Origin: Albugo candida
Lineage: Eukaryota; Oomycota; Peronosporomycetes; Albuginales; Albuginaceae
Reading direction: 5' to 3'
Assembly (NCBI GenBank): GCA_905220665.1
Contig: CAJNAR010000022.1
Span: forward strand, 124,001-188,000
Length of the DNA: 64,000 bases
In this document: one piece after another, positions 21,889-32,960 of the stretch
How the letters are laid out: each line of letters begins with the position of its first letter
Position numbering within the stretch: the first letter of the stretch is position 1
Made by a program: the position numbers and the translations under genes
Notes under the pieces: model-generated
Told to the model about the DNA's origin: nothing
The model's database searches: none
The model's input: the letters and a program-made list of their open reading frames with translations, nothing else

Positions 21889-23457
21889 ATGCGCTCTTTG
21901 CATGGCGCCACTCATCGCGCTTGGATATCAATGCTATCTCTCGCTTTCCTCTCATTCAATCTCATAAAAGCCCAACATTTAAATGATCCCCAGCAATGGG
22001 AAAATAGCGATGGCATCGAATTACGTCTCCAAGCTGCACCCGATCCTGTGCAGTCTGGCATGCCGGCTGATCTCGTTGTCATTCTCTTCATCAGTGAGCA
22101 GGATCCTCTAAACACGTTTGCCGGTCGAATTTCTTTCGTCCTCGACCAAATCGAATACAATAAGACGATTGTGGACAAACGCGCGTACATGACCCGGACA
22201 AAGATCGATAGTCTTGAAATCGAAGAAAATGAATGCCTTCCACAAAATGAAGTATCTTTCGATACTGTGGTAAACGCTTTTTCGTCGTTGAAATTGGTGG
22301 ATGGGTCACCAGAAATTATCGATGGTCGTGCGCATACCAAAAAGCGAATCCAGATAACCATTGCCAATATACCGTACCTGGTTTCCTCGTCTCGTAATGT
22401 CGTATCTGTTGACCCAATAGGCACCACGTTGGCATCGAAGATCGCATTTTTACGAGCCTTTGGGGATGCTGTAAAGTCGAGAGACATTCTGAAACCGCCA
22501 GGAGAAATGTCGATCACAGATTGTTTGCCTCTTCCAAATCGCTCTTTGGCTTATGTTGATCCGAATGTCGAGCAAGAAATTGTCCAATTCGACGACAAGG
22601 ACGGATGTCAATGTCCCGAAAACCGTCTTCCTTGCTTATTTGTGCACGGATTCGGTGTTCGCGAAGATTCAAATAGTCGCGATACATTCCATTATTGGAA
22701 AAATACGGCAGTCCGGGATCATTGCTGCTCAGAAATTCACTTTGTTCATTTTGAATTCTGGTTGCTACCCTGGCACGATGAAAAACTTGCTAAGCGGTAC
22801 TGTGACGCTGCTCGTGAGCTGGTATCCACTCCAGACGACAAAACTATCGACGATATCGTTATCGTAGCGCACTCTGCCGGTAATCTGGTTGTCGCGAGGG
22901 CTGAAAATCTAGGACTTTGCAAGCTTGGACCGAACGTCAAATGGATCGCGTTAGCAGCACCGATGCGCGGAAGTACTCTCGCGGACTTAGCTGTTTCCAT
23001 TGGATCAGGGAACGCAAGATCAGTTCGAAAAACGATCGCCGGCATATTCAAAAAGGGAGTTAAAGATTCGCTAACTCCGTTGTCGCTTGTCACCAAAGAA
23101 TCGATACACTGCAGCTCGGAATTGAAGAAGTTCTATGATGACGCCGAAAGCGTTTACATGAATAAAGCCAGCTCAATTTTGTGTGGAGAGAGTCATGTCG
23201 GTCTCATATCAAAACGCGCTGTGAAATACACGATGATATCGGCACTGTCGAATCAACTGACCAAAAAAACTGATGGATCAGTATCCTTTTCAAGTTGTCG
23301 TGCCGGATACCGAGTGGAAGATTTCAAAACGACTTGGAAAAATACGCGACGTTATCTTGCGCGGCTGAATCACCAGGATTTGAAGCTTGTTGGTTTCACA
23401 GACGGATTGTGGGGAGATGATAGAAAGCCTTTAAAGTGGTTCAAATGTCAATTTTAA
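21889..23457 (+). CDS. Secreted alpha/beta-hydrolase (lipase-like), copy 3
   Basis: Intact single-exon paralogue, 522 aa. Signal peptide MRSLHGATHRAWISML...NLIKAQH. The N-terminal 200 residues are very close to copy 2. From VHGFG onward it is the most divergent copy (for example SNSRDTFHYWKN replaces ESDGPFYYWKG), while AHSAGN and the Cys pattern are kept. The change in similarity along the gene suggests gene conversion between copies 2 and 3 in the 5' half. Followed by the spacer and the intact ceramidase. Confidence 0.8.
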   Translation: MRSLHGATHRAWISMLSLAFLSFNLIKAQHLNDPQQWENSDGIELRLQAAPDPVQSGMPADLVVILFISEQDPLNTFAGRISFVLDQIEYNKTIVDKRAYMTRTKIDSLEIEENECLPQNEVSFDTVVNAFSSLKLVDGSPEIIDGRAHTKKRIQITIANIPYLVSSSRNVVSVDPIGTTLASKIAFLRAFGDAVKSRDILKPPGEMSITDCLPLPNRSLAYVDPNVEQEIVQFDDKDGCQCPENRLPCLFVHGFGVREDSNSRDTFHYWKNTAVRDHCCSEIHFVHFEFWLLPWHDEKLAKRYCDAARELVSTPDDKTIDDIVIVAHSAGNLVVARAENLGLCKLGPNVKWIALAAPMRGSTLADLAVSIGSGNARSVRKTIAGIFKKGVKDSLTPLSLVTKESIHCSSELKKFYDDAESVYMNKASSILCGESHVGLISKRAVKYTMISALSNQLTKKTDGSVSFSSCRAGYRVEDFKTTWKNTRRYLARLNHQDLKLVGFTDGLWGDDRKPLKWFKCQF

Positions 23458-24127
23458 GACGCTTCCGGTAACGCATAATCAATTGATTTTCATTGCGACT
23501 ATTGTTTTGTCTCGAAAATGCTTTGGCAAACCTTCTCGTCCGTTTAAAATGACGCAGTGACTGTGAGAACCAGTGGCGCTCGGATTTGAAGCAAGAAAGC
23601 GGTCACTCCTTTGTACTGAAAGCGCCTGTGATTTACTGCGTACAATGTGTGTAGAAATCTTTTCCCTTTACGTGTCACGTGTAGTGCTCAATTAGCTATT
23701 TTGAAAAGTGTATGTCTACCGATTCGTACACTTATCGCACTTATCGAAATTTGCAAAGTTTTCATGTCGTCGCTACGCCTTAAATGAAAGAGCTTGAATG
23801 GAATTGAACTCACGGAAAAACCCATCCATTGTACACTCTGAAATAAGCTCATTCATTCTGTCGTATTGACAATATATGGATAGCGCAATTTCGCAATATT
23901 TCATACACGTTATTCTCTCACGTTCTCGAGTTCCTTAAACTGTAATTGGGCTATCTCACGCGTAAACTGTAGGATCTATTTTGGGAACTAGCGACCGGTT
24001 ACATATTGAATGTATGAAATTCTGCTGATGTAAAAATTAGATCTTGGTTTCAGATACTCGACTACACGAACCAGCTGTCGTACTTAACGAAATTAGCGAT
24101 CCGAGAAAGTCACTTTCGTCGTTCGTA
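23458..24127. repeat. Hydrolase-ceramidase spacer, intact unit
   Basis: Homologous to 18407-19199. It holds the presumed promoter of the ceramidase; no clear initiator motif assigned. Confidence 0.65.
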
Positions 24128-26173
24128 ATGCAAAAACTCATATGTTATACGCTTTTACTCTCTTTTCATTCGTGCGCGATATTACACAATGAGAAATGTA
24201 ATGATGATTTTCGCATCGGGGTAGGAAAAGCTGACATCACAGGGCCTACCGCCGAGTCCATTATGATAGGATACGGCCAAATTCGTCAAACAACGCAAGG
24301 CTTACTCAATCGGCTTTACGCTCGAGCTTTTATGCTAGAGGAACGCGGAAAAGAGTCTCGCACTGTTATTGTAGTCTGCGATCTGCTTGCAGTATTTCAG
24401 GTCATCCATCAGAAAGTTCTAAAGGAACTTAGTCAACGATTTCCCGGCGTTTACACGGAGCAGAATGTCGTCTTACACGCAACACATACGCATTCGACAC
24501 CCGGCGGAACTTCAGCGTACGCTTTGTATTCCTTTTCGACATTGGGGTTCCATCGCGATAGTTTTGACACAATTGTGAATGGAATTATCAAGGCGATCGA
24601 GCAAGCACACCTTTCAATGGAAGAAGGGTGTGTCCGTTATAGCAAAGCAAAAGCTCAAAAAACAGGCATTAATAGATCGCCTTTCGCGTACAGTGCGAAT
24701 CCGAAAGAAGAACGTGATCGGTACAAGGAGAAAATTGACAGTGAGTTGCGGCTGCTTCAGTTTTGGAGTGCGAATGGCTCCAGGCTTCGAGGCTTGTTGG
24801 CCTTCTTCCCGGTTCACGCTACTAGTCTTACTTCAGAGAATCACTTAATCAGTGGAGATAATCATGGGTACGCAGAGTACGTTTTGGAAGATAAATTTAG
24901 AGAGCGCAGCACAATTGTTGCAATTGGAAACTCAAATTCCGGAGATGTGAGTCCAAATTTGGTGCATCGTGGAGATGGGACACTAACCGGAGAAGGAAAA
25001 GATGACATTGAAAGCGCGGAAATCATCGGTGGTCGATTAGCAGAGAAAGTTTTATGGTTACTCGATCAGAAAAGTACTTGTTTGACTGCCCCATTGTCTT
25101 CAAAGCTTTCGTATGTTGACTTTTCAAATGTTGTTATTGGCAACTGGACGCTATTCAACTCGACTGATGTCAAGAAAAGACGTACTTGCCCAGCAGTATT
25201 GGGCCAAAACTTTATCGCAGGCACCGAAGACGGACGAGGCTTTTCAATGTTTTACGAAGGAGACCTCAAAACAAATCCTTATCTGGGCGTGCTTCAACGT
25301 GTTCTGTTCCAGCTCCCTGAATGGGTTGCAGACTGTCATTTGCATTACAAAGTACCGTTTGTGGGCACAGGTTTGGCTACTCCGGCTCCTTGGACGCCCA
25401 ATATATTACCTCTTCAAATCGTACGCATTGGACCAATTGCCCTTGTCGTAACCAGCTTTGAAGTGACGACAATGGCTGGACGTCGTATACGCGAAACACT
25501 ACTGAATGCCTTCAATCAGAGTGTCAGCGATATCGAAATTGTAGCAACAAGCAACGGGTATGCGCAATATGTGACGACATTCGAAGAGTATAAGGTGCAA
25601 GAATATGAAGGAGCTTCAACTCTTTTCGGTCCGCATCAGTTGGAAGCAATGCAGCAAGAACTCGTACGAATTAGTTTGTCTGTTTTGTCCCCGGAAGAAT
25701 TCCCTATCGAGCGCGGTCCATTACCGTACGAATTCGATTTCTCGAGCTTAGTTGACCTTGAAAGCGGCGTCATTTTTGATAGTGTTCCGTGGGGTAAACG
25801 ATTTGGTGATTTGCACCGTGATGTCTGTGCAAAGTACGATATTGGGGCCACGGTTGAAGTTTCCTTTTATGGCGGACATCCTAAAGTACGGTATGATGAA
25901 ATCAAATCTTTTTGCGATGTGGAGAAAATGGGGCAGAGTAGGAAGGGATCACAGGCACAGATCTGGCTGCGGGATGATTCCTGGGACGTACGGATGTACT
26001 GGAGTCGTCTTGGTCTGAGTTTTAACAAAGTGACGTGTTCTTGGTACATTCGGAATGGAAGTCGTACATCCGTACACGGGACATACCGCATAAAGCACCA
26101 CGGCTTTGCTAAGTTATGGACGGGAGATTTCGAAGCGTATATTGGCAATTCCAGTACGTTTATGGTGTCCTAA
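24128..26173 (+). CDS. Secreted neutral ceramidase
   Basis: Hydrolyses the amide bond of ceramide to sphingosine and a fatty acid. 681 aa, single exon, close to the normal family length. The start at 24128 is chosen because it opens a signal peptide (MQKLICYTLLLSFHSCAI); the frame upstream has no ATG. Family motifs present: DITGP near the mature N-terminus, zinc-ligand motif HATHTHS, a further His in FPVHATSL, and the nucleophile motif NSGDVSPN (Ser275). The C-terminal Ig-like domain (VEVSFYGGHP ... TWYIR-type strands) is complete. Only full ceramidase in the array; a scrap of a second copy lies at 19200. An extracellular ceramidase in a biotroph could act on host sphingolipids, but that role is inference. 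Confidence 0.92.
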   Translation: MQKLICYTLLLSFHSCAILHNEKCNDDFRIGVGKADITGPTAESIMIGYGQIRQTTQGLLNRLYARAFMLEERGKESRTVIVVCDLLAVFQVIHQKVLKELSQRFPGVYTEQNVVLHATHTHSTPGGTSAYALYSFSTLGFHRDSFDTIVNGIIKAIEQAHLSMEEGCVRYSKAKAQKTGINRSPFAYSANPKEERDRYKEKIDSELRLLQFWSANGSRLRGLLAFFPVHATSLTSENHLISGDNHGYAEYVLEDKFRERSTIVAIGNSNSGDVSPNLVHRGDGTLTGEGKDDIESAEIIGGRLAEKVLWLLDQKSTCLTAPLSSKLSYVDFSNVVIGNWTLFNSTDVKKRRTCPAVLGQNFIAGTEDGRGFSMFYEGDLKTNPYLGVLQRVLFQLPEWVADCHLHYKVPFVGTGLATPAPWTPNILPLQIVRIGPIALVVTSFEVTTMAGRRIRETLLNAFNQSVSDIEIVATSNGYAQYVTTFEEYKVQEYEGASTLFGPHQLEAMQQELVRISLSVLSPEEFPIERGPLPYEFDFSSLVDLESGVIFDSVPWGKRFGDLHRDVCAKYDIGATVEVSFYGGHPKVRYDEIKSFCDVEKMGQSRKGSQAQIWLRDDSWDVRMYWSRLGLSFNKVTCSWYIRNGSRTSVHGTYRIKHHGFAKLWTGDFEAYIGNSSTFMVS

Positions 26174-26417
26174 ATGAACACTCTAACAACGTATATATCA
26201 TCTTTTCCTATAACCTCCGCGATTACGTTATATAGATATTCTCGATATGTTCTTACTTGACTGTGAAAGTTCATACATCAAGGTTTTTCAATGAGGTTTT
26301 GAAGAAAACATTCAATTCAATACAATTCATTACGCTCTAGAGCTGAGGTCACGCGTCACGATTTCCTTAGAAAGGGGTTTGGAACAAACAGTTTTTGGTG
26401 TGCACATACTTGACCGA

Positions 26418-28493
26418 ATGTATACGTCCAAACGCCGAACTCTTGGGTACGAAGCGGGCATAGGAGCTGACGTTGGGGCTTCGACATTTGCAAATCGACG
26501 AGCACGAATGAAGAAAGGAGGAAATGGGAATCTCACAAATTACCAACGCAAGCTGATCTGTGAATTTTATATACGAACGGGAGGTATTATGTCCCAAAAA
26601 GACCTTGCGCAATGGACAAAACATGAGTTCGGACTTAAGAAAACACCCGCACAATCTACGATTTCAGGAATTCTACGAAGACAGCATGAGTATATCAATA
26701 TGAGTGTGCAGGAACTGAATATCAAAAAGCGTCGAGTTGTACAGCATCCTCAATTGGATGAAGCGCTGGCGAATTGGGTCATACAATGCGCTCATCGTGG
26801 GATTGTTGTCCAAGGAGACATGACAAAGGAGAAAGGGAAATATTTTGCCCAATTATTACACATACCGGAAGAAGAACAGCCAGAATTCTCGAACGGATGG
26901 CTTCATTCTTTTCAAGTGCGTCATAATTTTAGTTTTCGTAAATTTCACAATTATGCGCATTCTCGGGAAACACGGAAATATTTGACTTGGAGCACACGCG
27001 AAGCACTTTTGGAAGTAACACAAAAATTTGAAGTGCAAAATATATTCAGTGTCCATGAAACAGTCTTTTTGTACCAGCGATCACCGATTTTGTTATCAAC
27101 CCGTCAAAATGAGGATGGGTACGAAGAAAGCGAAGATAGTTTTGTCAAGCGTCTCGTTGTAGCGCTCGCGTGCAACGCCAATGGCTCTGAACGACTACAG
27201 CCTCTTTATATTTCTCATCATCAACAGCCAAAGTGTTTTCGAACAAAAACGGCCGAAGAGCAGTCATTCCAGTACTTCGCCAACCCGAGAGCTTGGATGA
27301 CTGGCGTTATATTCTCACGCTGGATTGAGCGACTAGATAGTGCGATGGCCTCACAACGTCGTAAAATTCTCTTATTCCTCGATGTGGCTGCGTCCCATGT
27401 GGTCGCTCATCTCGAATTGACCAACATCACTGTATTCTATTTACCACAGTCGCTAATGCAGCATGCTGCACATAACAAATTGGCTGATCCTGCGATGGCT
27501 GAGAACCCGGAAGTATACAACACGGATGTGAAATGGAGCCCTCAAGTATCAAATCCCTTACGTCAAGCCACGTTACTGCACACATTGAAGAAACAATATC
27601 GACTGTCTGAACTCAAACATGCTTGCCAACGAAAGAAGACTGGACTTGTGAGATATTATGGCGTTCATCTCTTAAACGCCATGGAGTGGATCAGTGCAAA
27701 TTGGCAAGAATTATCAAGGGATGTGATCGTGCATGCGTGGGAGATGTCAGAGCTTTTACCAAATCGACTTGACATGCAACCAGAACTTCTTACTCAGAAA
27801 TTGACGCATCTTAACGATCAGCTTGAAGAAGAATGGGCGTCCTACATGATGGAAATGAGGATTGATCCTTCATCTCTTATTCACGATCATTTGGATGATG
27901 AGATGCGCATCAAATACCCGATTCACGAAGACACATTTGACACCGTAGTTCCCGCTGAAATCGTATCCGATACCGAAATCGACGATGAGGTTCCTCTTCT
28001 GCTTGATATCCACGTGTACACGCGAATCTAACATGCTTTTTTGTGGTAGATGGAGGTAGCTTTGGACGAAAACTCTTGTCAGATAGCGACTCGAACGACT
28101 ACAGTGCCTCTTTTGCAGCGTGTGCATATGGAAGCACAACGATCGAGTATCGGTCAGCATACGTACGTTTCAAATCACGCGTCTGTGATGGGGACGCATG
28201 CGAATCACTGCATTAACTCCAACACGTTGCATTCCACTTCTCCAGCACAATACAACCCGGTAGATCTACATGGAATGTCTTCTTCACAAATGGAAATGCC
28301 AACGAACGGATACGTTAGTCTGACTTCACATCACTCAATGCACAGTTTTCATGCTCAAATGCAGATGCAGCATTTCCACACCATGCAACACGAAATGGGA
28401 AATCCAATGATGATCCAAGGGATGCCTTCACAGCGTTCGCCATCTCAGCATCAGATCCAATCTCTTCATGATGACGTCCGTGAGTTGGTATAA
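26418..28493 (+). CDS. Pogo/Tigger-like, CENP-B-type transposase-derived protein, two exons
   Basis: Model join(26418..27989, 28050..28493), 671 aa. After a basic N-terminus comes a helix-turn-helix (NYQRKLICEFYIRTGG ... TISGILRR), then a CENP-B-type HTH (QLDEALANWVIQCAHRG ... FSNGWLHSFQVRHNFS), then a DDE-superfamily region. Of the catalytic acidic residues, the first (family N-x-D-E-T) reads SVHET, the second is kept in LFLDVAASH, and the third (family QPLDQG) reads QHAAHNK with no Asp. It is thus probably catalytically dead and kept as a DNA-binding protein. Exon 2 adds a Met/His/Gln/Ser-rich tail. The splice (GTTCCT...TAG with a CTAAC branch-like site) is inferred; a 36-nt alternative donor at 28014 exists. 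No terminal inverted repeats or sister copies were seen in the window. Confidence 0.72.
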
Positions 28494-28776
28494 GAACAAA
28501 AATATTTGCTATGATCTCTTCTTGCACTGATCTCCTCTCTCATGCACACTTTTTCTCATCAGCTGGGCTGCCCGCCACGAGGCGCGTCCAACACGTGACT
28601 TCTGATCCGTAGCATTCTCCAGCATAGCTAATGGTATCAACAGTCTGTGCTTTCTATCAAGCTGTAGGCCTTCCAAGCCGGCAAGAAAAGACTACAGCAG
28701 AGGCTTACATGAAATGTACGATGGAACATAATCACTTTATTACTCATTCGACAACACTTTTATCGACTCTGAGACC

Positions 28777-29933
28777 TTACTGCGCTTTTGAGAAATCTTG
28801 CAGCATGAATTTGAAAGCGTCATTGACATCGGCCACAACACGGTATGCTGGATGTTCTTTGTGGTTTCCGGGTCCGACATGCATACCAGAGAGCGTCAAG
28901 AGAGATTTCCATCGTCCGCCGGCTCCATTGGCTCCTTGTATATCTGTCAGCGGATTGTCACCGATCATATAGATACGCTCGACATTCTCATGCTGCTCGT
29001 CAATCAGCTTCTCCACATACTCAAACGAGGTCTTTTCCGGCTTTCCATAGAATGTTTGCTCCAAATGATGTCCGGTTGTCCGATGATACAAATGCTACAA
29101 GAAACGTCAAGACGAATCGACTGGAGGATCAAACAGTATACCTCCAATACAGCTCGGAATGCACCCGCGCCATACCGAGGTAGATGGAAATCGCTCATAT
29201 ACTGGAAATCCATACAAGCCGAATAGACGGGAACCTATTGCATCTGACGTTCAGAAATGGTCGTCCAGTACATGCACACACGAACCTGTTGTCGAAGTCC
29301 TTTATCGCCGAGTCTTCCCTCTTGAGCGCAAACAACATCCATGACAATTTGCAATTCACGACCCCAATAAATGGGATCGATGAGCACAAATACAGCGGCG
29401 AATTGGTGCTTACAGAGCTCCAATTGAACCATATTGAGTCGTTCAGCGTCGGATGAAATCGGTATATCTGGGTACAATTTGGGGAAATTATTGTGCAACT
29501 GGCCAACCGTAAGCGCATTCTGGAATCCATACTTCTTCATCACCGCGCTGAGATCAGTGCAATCTTTTCCAACAGCCAACACGAGCTCATTTTTATACTT
29601 TGCGGCGAGTTTTCGCATCGGACTGTGACTCAAACACATTTTCTTGGGATCGATCTCGTAATTGAGTATTTCAGAAAGCTGTTCGGCCTTTCTCTCTTCC
29701 ACATAACCACCTGCGTTCGTCATGATCACATGCGGAATTGCTCGATCTTGGAGCCCTTGTAAGACCGACGCTGCGCCAGGAATTGGGACTTTGCCGCGAA
29801 TAAGGACACCATCGACGTCTATCGCCACTCCGAATGTGCTTTTCTGACGAGCAGAGCACGCGCTGTGCAAGCGGAAGACGTCGGTCTGCGTGTAACGAAT
29901 GCGTCGCCACATGAGCTCGAATGAAGCGTCCAA
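28777..29933 (-). CDS. HAD-superfamily hydrolase, HDHD5/CECR5-like, three exons
   Basis: Model join(28777..29094, 29142..29234, 29286..29933) on the minus strand, 352 aa. HAD motif I is DVDGVL (nucleophile D39, acid D41), motif II is the MTNAGG block, and motif III/IV are GKPEK and GDNPLTDIQGANGAG (D293, D298). The middle exon supplies FHLPRYGAGAF, a hallmark of the CECR5 branch of class IIA HADs. Introns are 51 and 47 nt and phase 0. The N-terminus is basic and could be a mitochondrial presequence. Substrate is not known for this family. It lies 63 nt downstream of the Oxa1-like gene on the same strand and converges with the transposase-derived gene. Confidence 0.9.
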
Positions 29934-29996
29934 AGGGTCTCATTGATGTCGTGTGAGTGTGGTAAGAATGTAACTATTATTATGATGTTTAGGAGC

Positions 29997-31348
29997 TCAA
30001 TTTGTTGGAAGTTTGGGATATTGCGTACTCTTATTGCTCGGATTTGCGGAAAGAGTATTGCGATGTAGTGAGCTACCACTCTGAATTCGAAGAAATCTTT
30101 GCATCCGTTTTGTTCGCATCAAGTAAGATTGAGCAAGTGAAGCACTGGACGATGCGATCCAGAAGAAGAAAATGCCTTGGGGTAGTGTCACAAGAAACGG
30201 CAAGCCCAAAAGCGGTAGAAGCTGGAATTTGCGTCCCAACCACGTCCATAGATGACTTCGATTCCGTAACGACAACTATAAAGAGTACGATAAGAAGTAA
30301 TAGGTCCGTCGATCAGATCCAAAAGAGCAAAGTACCTCCATGCCAGCATAAGTCAAGGTGGATGCCAGAATGGGTAGAATAAATGTGTCATCGGGAATCA
30401 TGAGATTGGTCCATGGGCCGAATCCTCCCGTCTCTAAACCTGGAAACGTTCCAGATCGTACCATTTCTCGAGCACTATACGCCATTACAACGAATGCTGG
30501 AATGTGAATGAAGGAGCTTAATCCAGTTTGTAGAAGAAAAAAGTTGTGCTTTTTGAATATTATTTGATATCCCTTTGCTGCAAGCTTGAGAAGCTCAATT
30601 TGCTTTATGTTATCCATTGCAGGCTACAAAATAAACGTCTTTTAGGTGATTGTTTGGCGATGATATTAGTGGAGTTCCCAACCGACAGAGCTCTTGTATA
30701 GCGTATTGCTGAGCTGAGTTTTCGAATGTCGCCACCGGCATCTTTCATTCTGGAAGGAGGCATGTAGTGAGGCTCAAGAAGGTAAGATACTAAGTCCACG
30801 TACCGCTGGATCGACTTGACTTGAACGAGGAATAAGGGGAATAAAGCTGCTCGTAGAAGAACGCCAGATATCTGAATTCAAGCGTCAGTTCACATGCAGC
30901 CGCGAAAGTGTAGACATACTGAAAGAGCCGCCCACCAAGGAAGACCAGCTGTGCTATGCAGTGCCTCAATAAAGCTTTGTGAGAGCTCGACGAGAAAAAA
31001 GGACTCTTGCTTTGTGACGACGTCTGATACGGATACGTCCAAAGGCGATAATGCCAAAGCATGGTAGACATAGTCATCTTTGAAATCAACGGTTGGGCAT
31101 TTTGCAATTGTTGATGTGTTGAATGCAAGAGATTGTCGTGTACTGATTCGCTTGATGAATCGCAATTGTGTGCTCTCCAGCCGTCTAATGGATGGAAGTT
31201 GTGTCCGAATACAGTGTCCATTTCCGCTTAGAAAACTCAAATTGGGTGCTCGCCAATGCTGCATCGAGGCCGTCAATCGCGAGCTAAAGTGCGTAAGGCA
31301 CAAAGACTCGGAAATAAGCTTAAGTATTCGTTTTCCTATAGAAATCAT
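29997..31348 (-). CDS. Oxa1/YidC/COX18-family mitochondrial membrane insertase, five exons
   Basis: Inserts proteins into the mitochondrial inner membrane. Model join(29997..30275, 30336..30623, 30683..30749, 30804..30871, 30920..31348) on the minus strand, 376 aa; all phases agree. The N-terminal 100 residues are Arg/Ser-rich and fit a mitochondrial presequence. Then come the conserved features: LPWWAALS followed by ISGVLLRAALFPLFLVQ (TM1), a charged matrix loop (IKQIELLKLAAKGYQIIFKKH), TM2 at LSSFIHIPAFVVMAY, FPGLETGGFGPWTNL, TM at DTFILPILASTLTYAG, and LPLLGLPFLVTLPQGIFFFW. Introns are 60, 59, 54 and 48 nt. Whether it is the OXA1 or COX18 orthologue cannot be decided here. Confidence 0.9.
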
Positions 31349-32960
31349 AATCGTGGCTACTTGTTTATGAAAATAAAAGCAGACGGGAACCTATGATGCT
31401 CTGCTACATATGTCGTTTTATTTGGATGACACTGTCTGCATGGTGCATGTACAAGATCTAAAAGCAAATGGATTATACTTTTCGAAGTCTCGACCCGAAA
31501 GCACATACAGGGCGCGCTTCAAAGTTAGAATAAGTACAGGTACTCAAACATTTTAGCATAATTCCTGGCTCCTCTTCGTAAAAGGCCATGTTCTTTGGTC
31601 TCAAGAGAATGAAGTTTTACAAGATACTTTACATGCGGAAAGGAAAGAAGATATGAATCTAGCGGAAAAAGATGCAAGCGCAATTTCGATTATTTTATGC
31701 TCTTGAATACACGAGCGGGATAACACATTCATTCTGAAAGGCTTGTCGAGTCGATTGCTTATCGTGGTCTTTGTTGAGTTTTTTCTTACTATGAATATGT
31801 GCCTTTATGAAAGAAGTAAATCATGTCGACTTTATTTTACTGATTATTAGGTAAGAAGATCAAACGCTATCCGTTAACATTGCCTCTTCGTGGATGGATC
31901 AAATTCCTTTCCGCAAAATAACTGAAGGTTCTTGCAAACAGGAATGGCCATCCGTAGCATCAGTAGCTTAAGGTCAACAACAATATACACCGCTGAGTTG
32001 TTGACTATAAAATCATTAGGTGGCCTTCATTGATACTAACTGCAAGATTTGCGAGAATTCAGACGAAAAGCACAACATCATCAGTCCTCATCTTTAGTAT
32101 TATATCATCGGCACATCACTTATTCCACTCAATCCAATATACACATATGCTAAGCTGGTCTCATCGAATAGCCCATCATGGTGAGAAATACAAGCCAGCA
32201 TGGTCCACTGCACTTCAGCGAGTTGGAAGCAACCTGAAATATTCATTCTGATAAGCTTAATAAGCGGGAAAGATCATTCCATACTACAGCCGATAAGGTA
32301 AACCTACTTCGATTTTATGCAGCCAAAAAGAGTTATAATCTGCGGCTGTTTTTCCATGTCATATCATTCGTTGCTTCTACAAAATGAGTAAGATCGAGGA
32401 TGCAGAAGGCATTTGCTCCAGATTGCTCATTTCTGCCCAGTTTTCATTATATCGAGATGTATGTGACGCAACTCGGCTACCGCACAGACGGCGCAGCAAT
32501 GAAATCCGTGGGTCTCACCACTTTCTTTGTAATTATTGACGCGGAGTTGTCTCGAGTTAGACTTGATCGTAATTGGAAGAGAATTAGGTTCTGTACACAC
32601 TGCCTCTAGTTGTACTATACCGCACCATACTCCAATGATTAAGCATATGCGCTACAACACAGTTTGCAAGTGACGCTCCGAAAAGTCGAAACTTCAAGTG
32701 TCTACGTACCACAATTTACAGGAACAAATCGGTCGATCGTGACGAATGAAAGTACCCATCAAATGTCCCAAGTACGTGCTGCCAGGAGTGAAAATGTGGC
32801 TAAGATTCAAAGACAAGCTCAAAAGTACTCTGCTTCTACATTAACTTATCAACCTGTAAGGTGCTTTGCTGTATTTGCAGTCCTTCGTACGATCTGTTAC
32901 TCATGCTTGTTCCGCTTTGATCTTTTCTTATTTTGGTGCATGAGCTTCTTCACAGGGTCT
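31349..32960. repeat. Repeat-derived flank downstream of CHxC gene A
   Basis: About 31850-32640 matches 37850-38400 and 45000-45560, the regions 3' of CHxC genes B and C. Shared blocks include CAAACAGGAA(T/C)GG(C/T)CATCC and a TTTTATGCAGCC/TTTTATGCGACG stretch. The remainder (31349-31850, 32640-32960) shows no gene I recognise. Confidence 0.65.
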
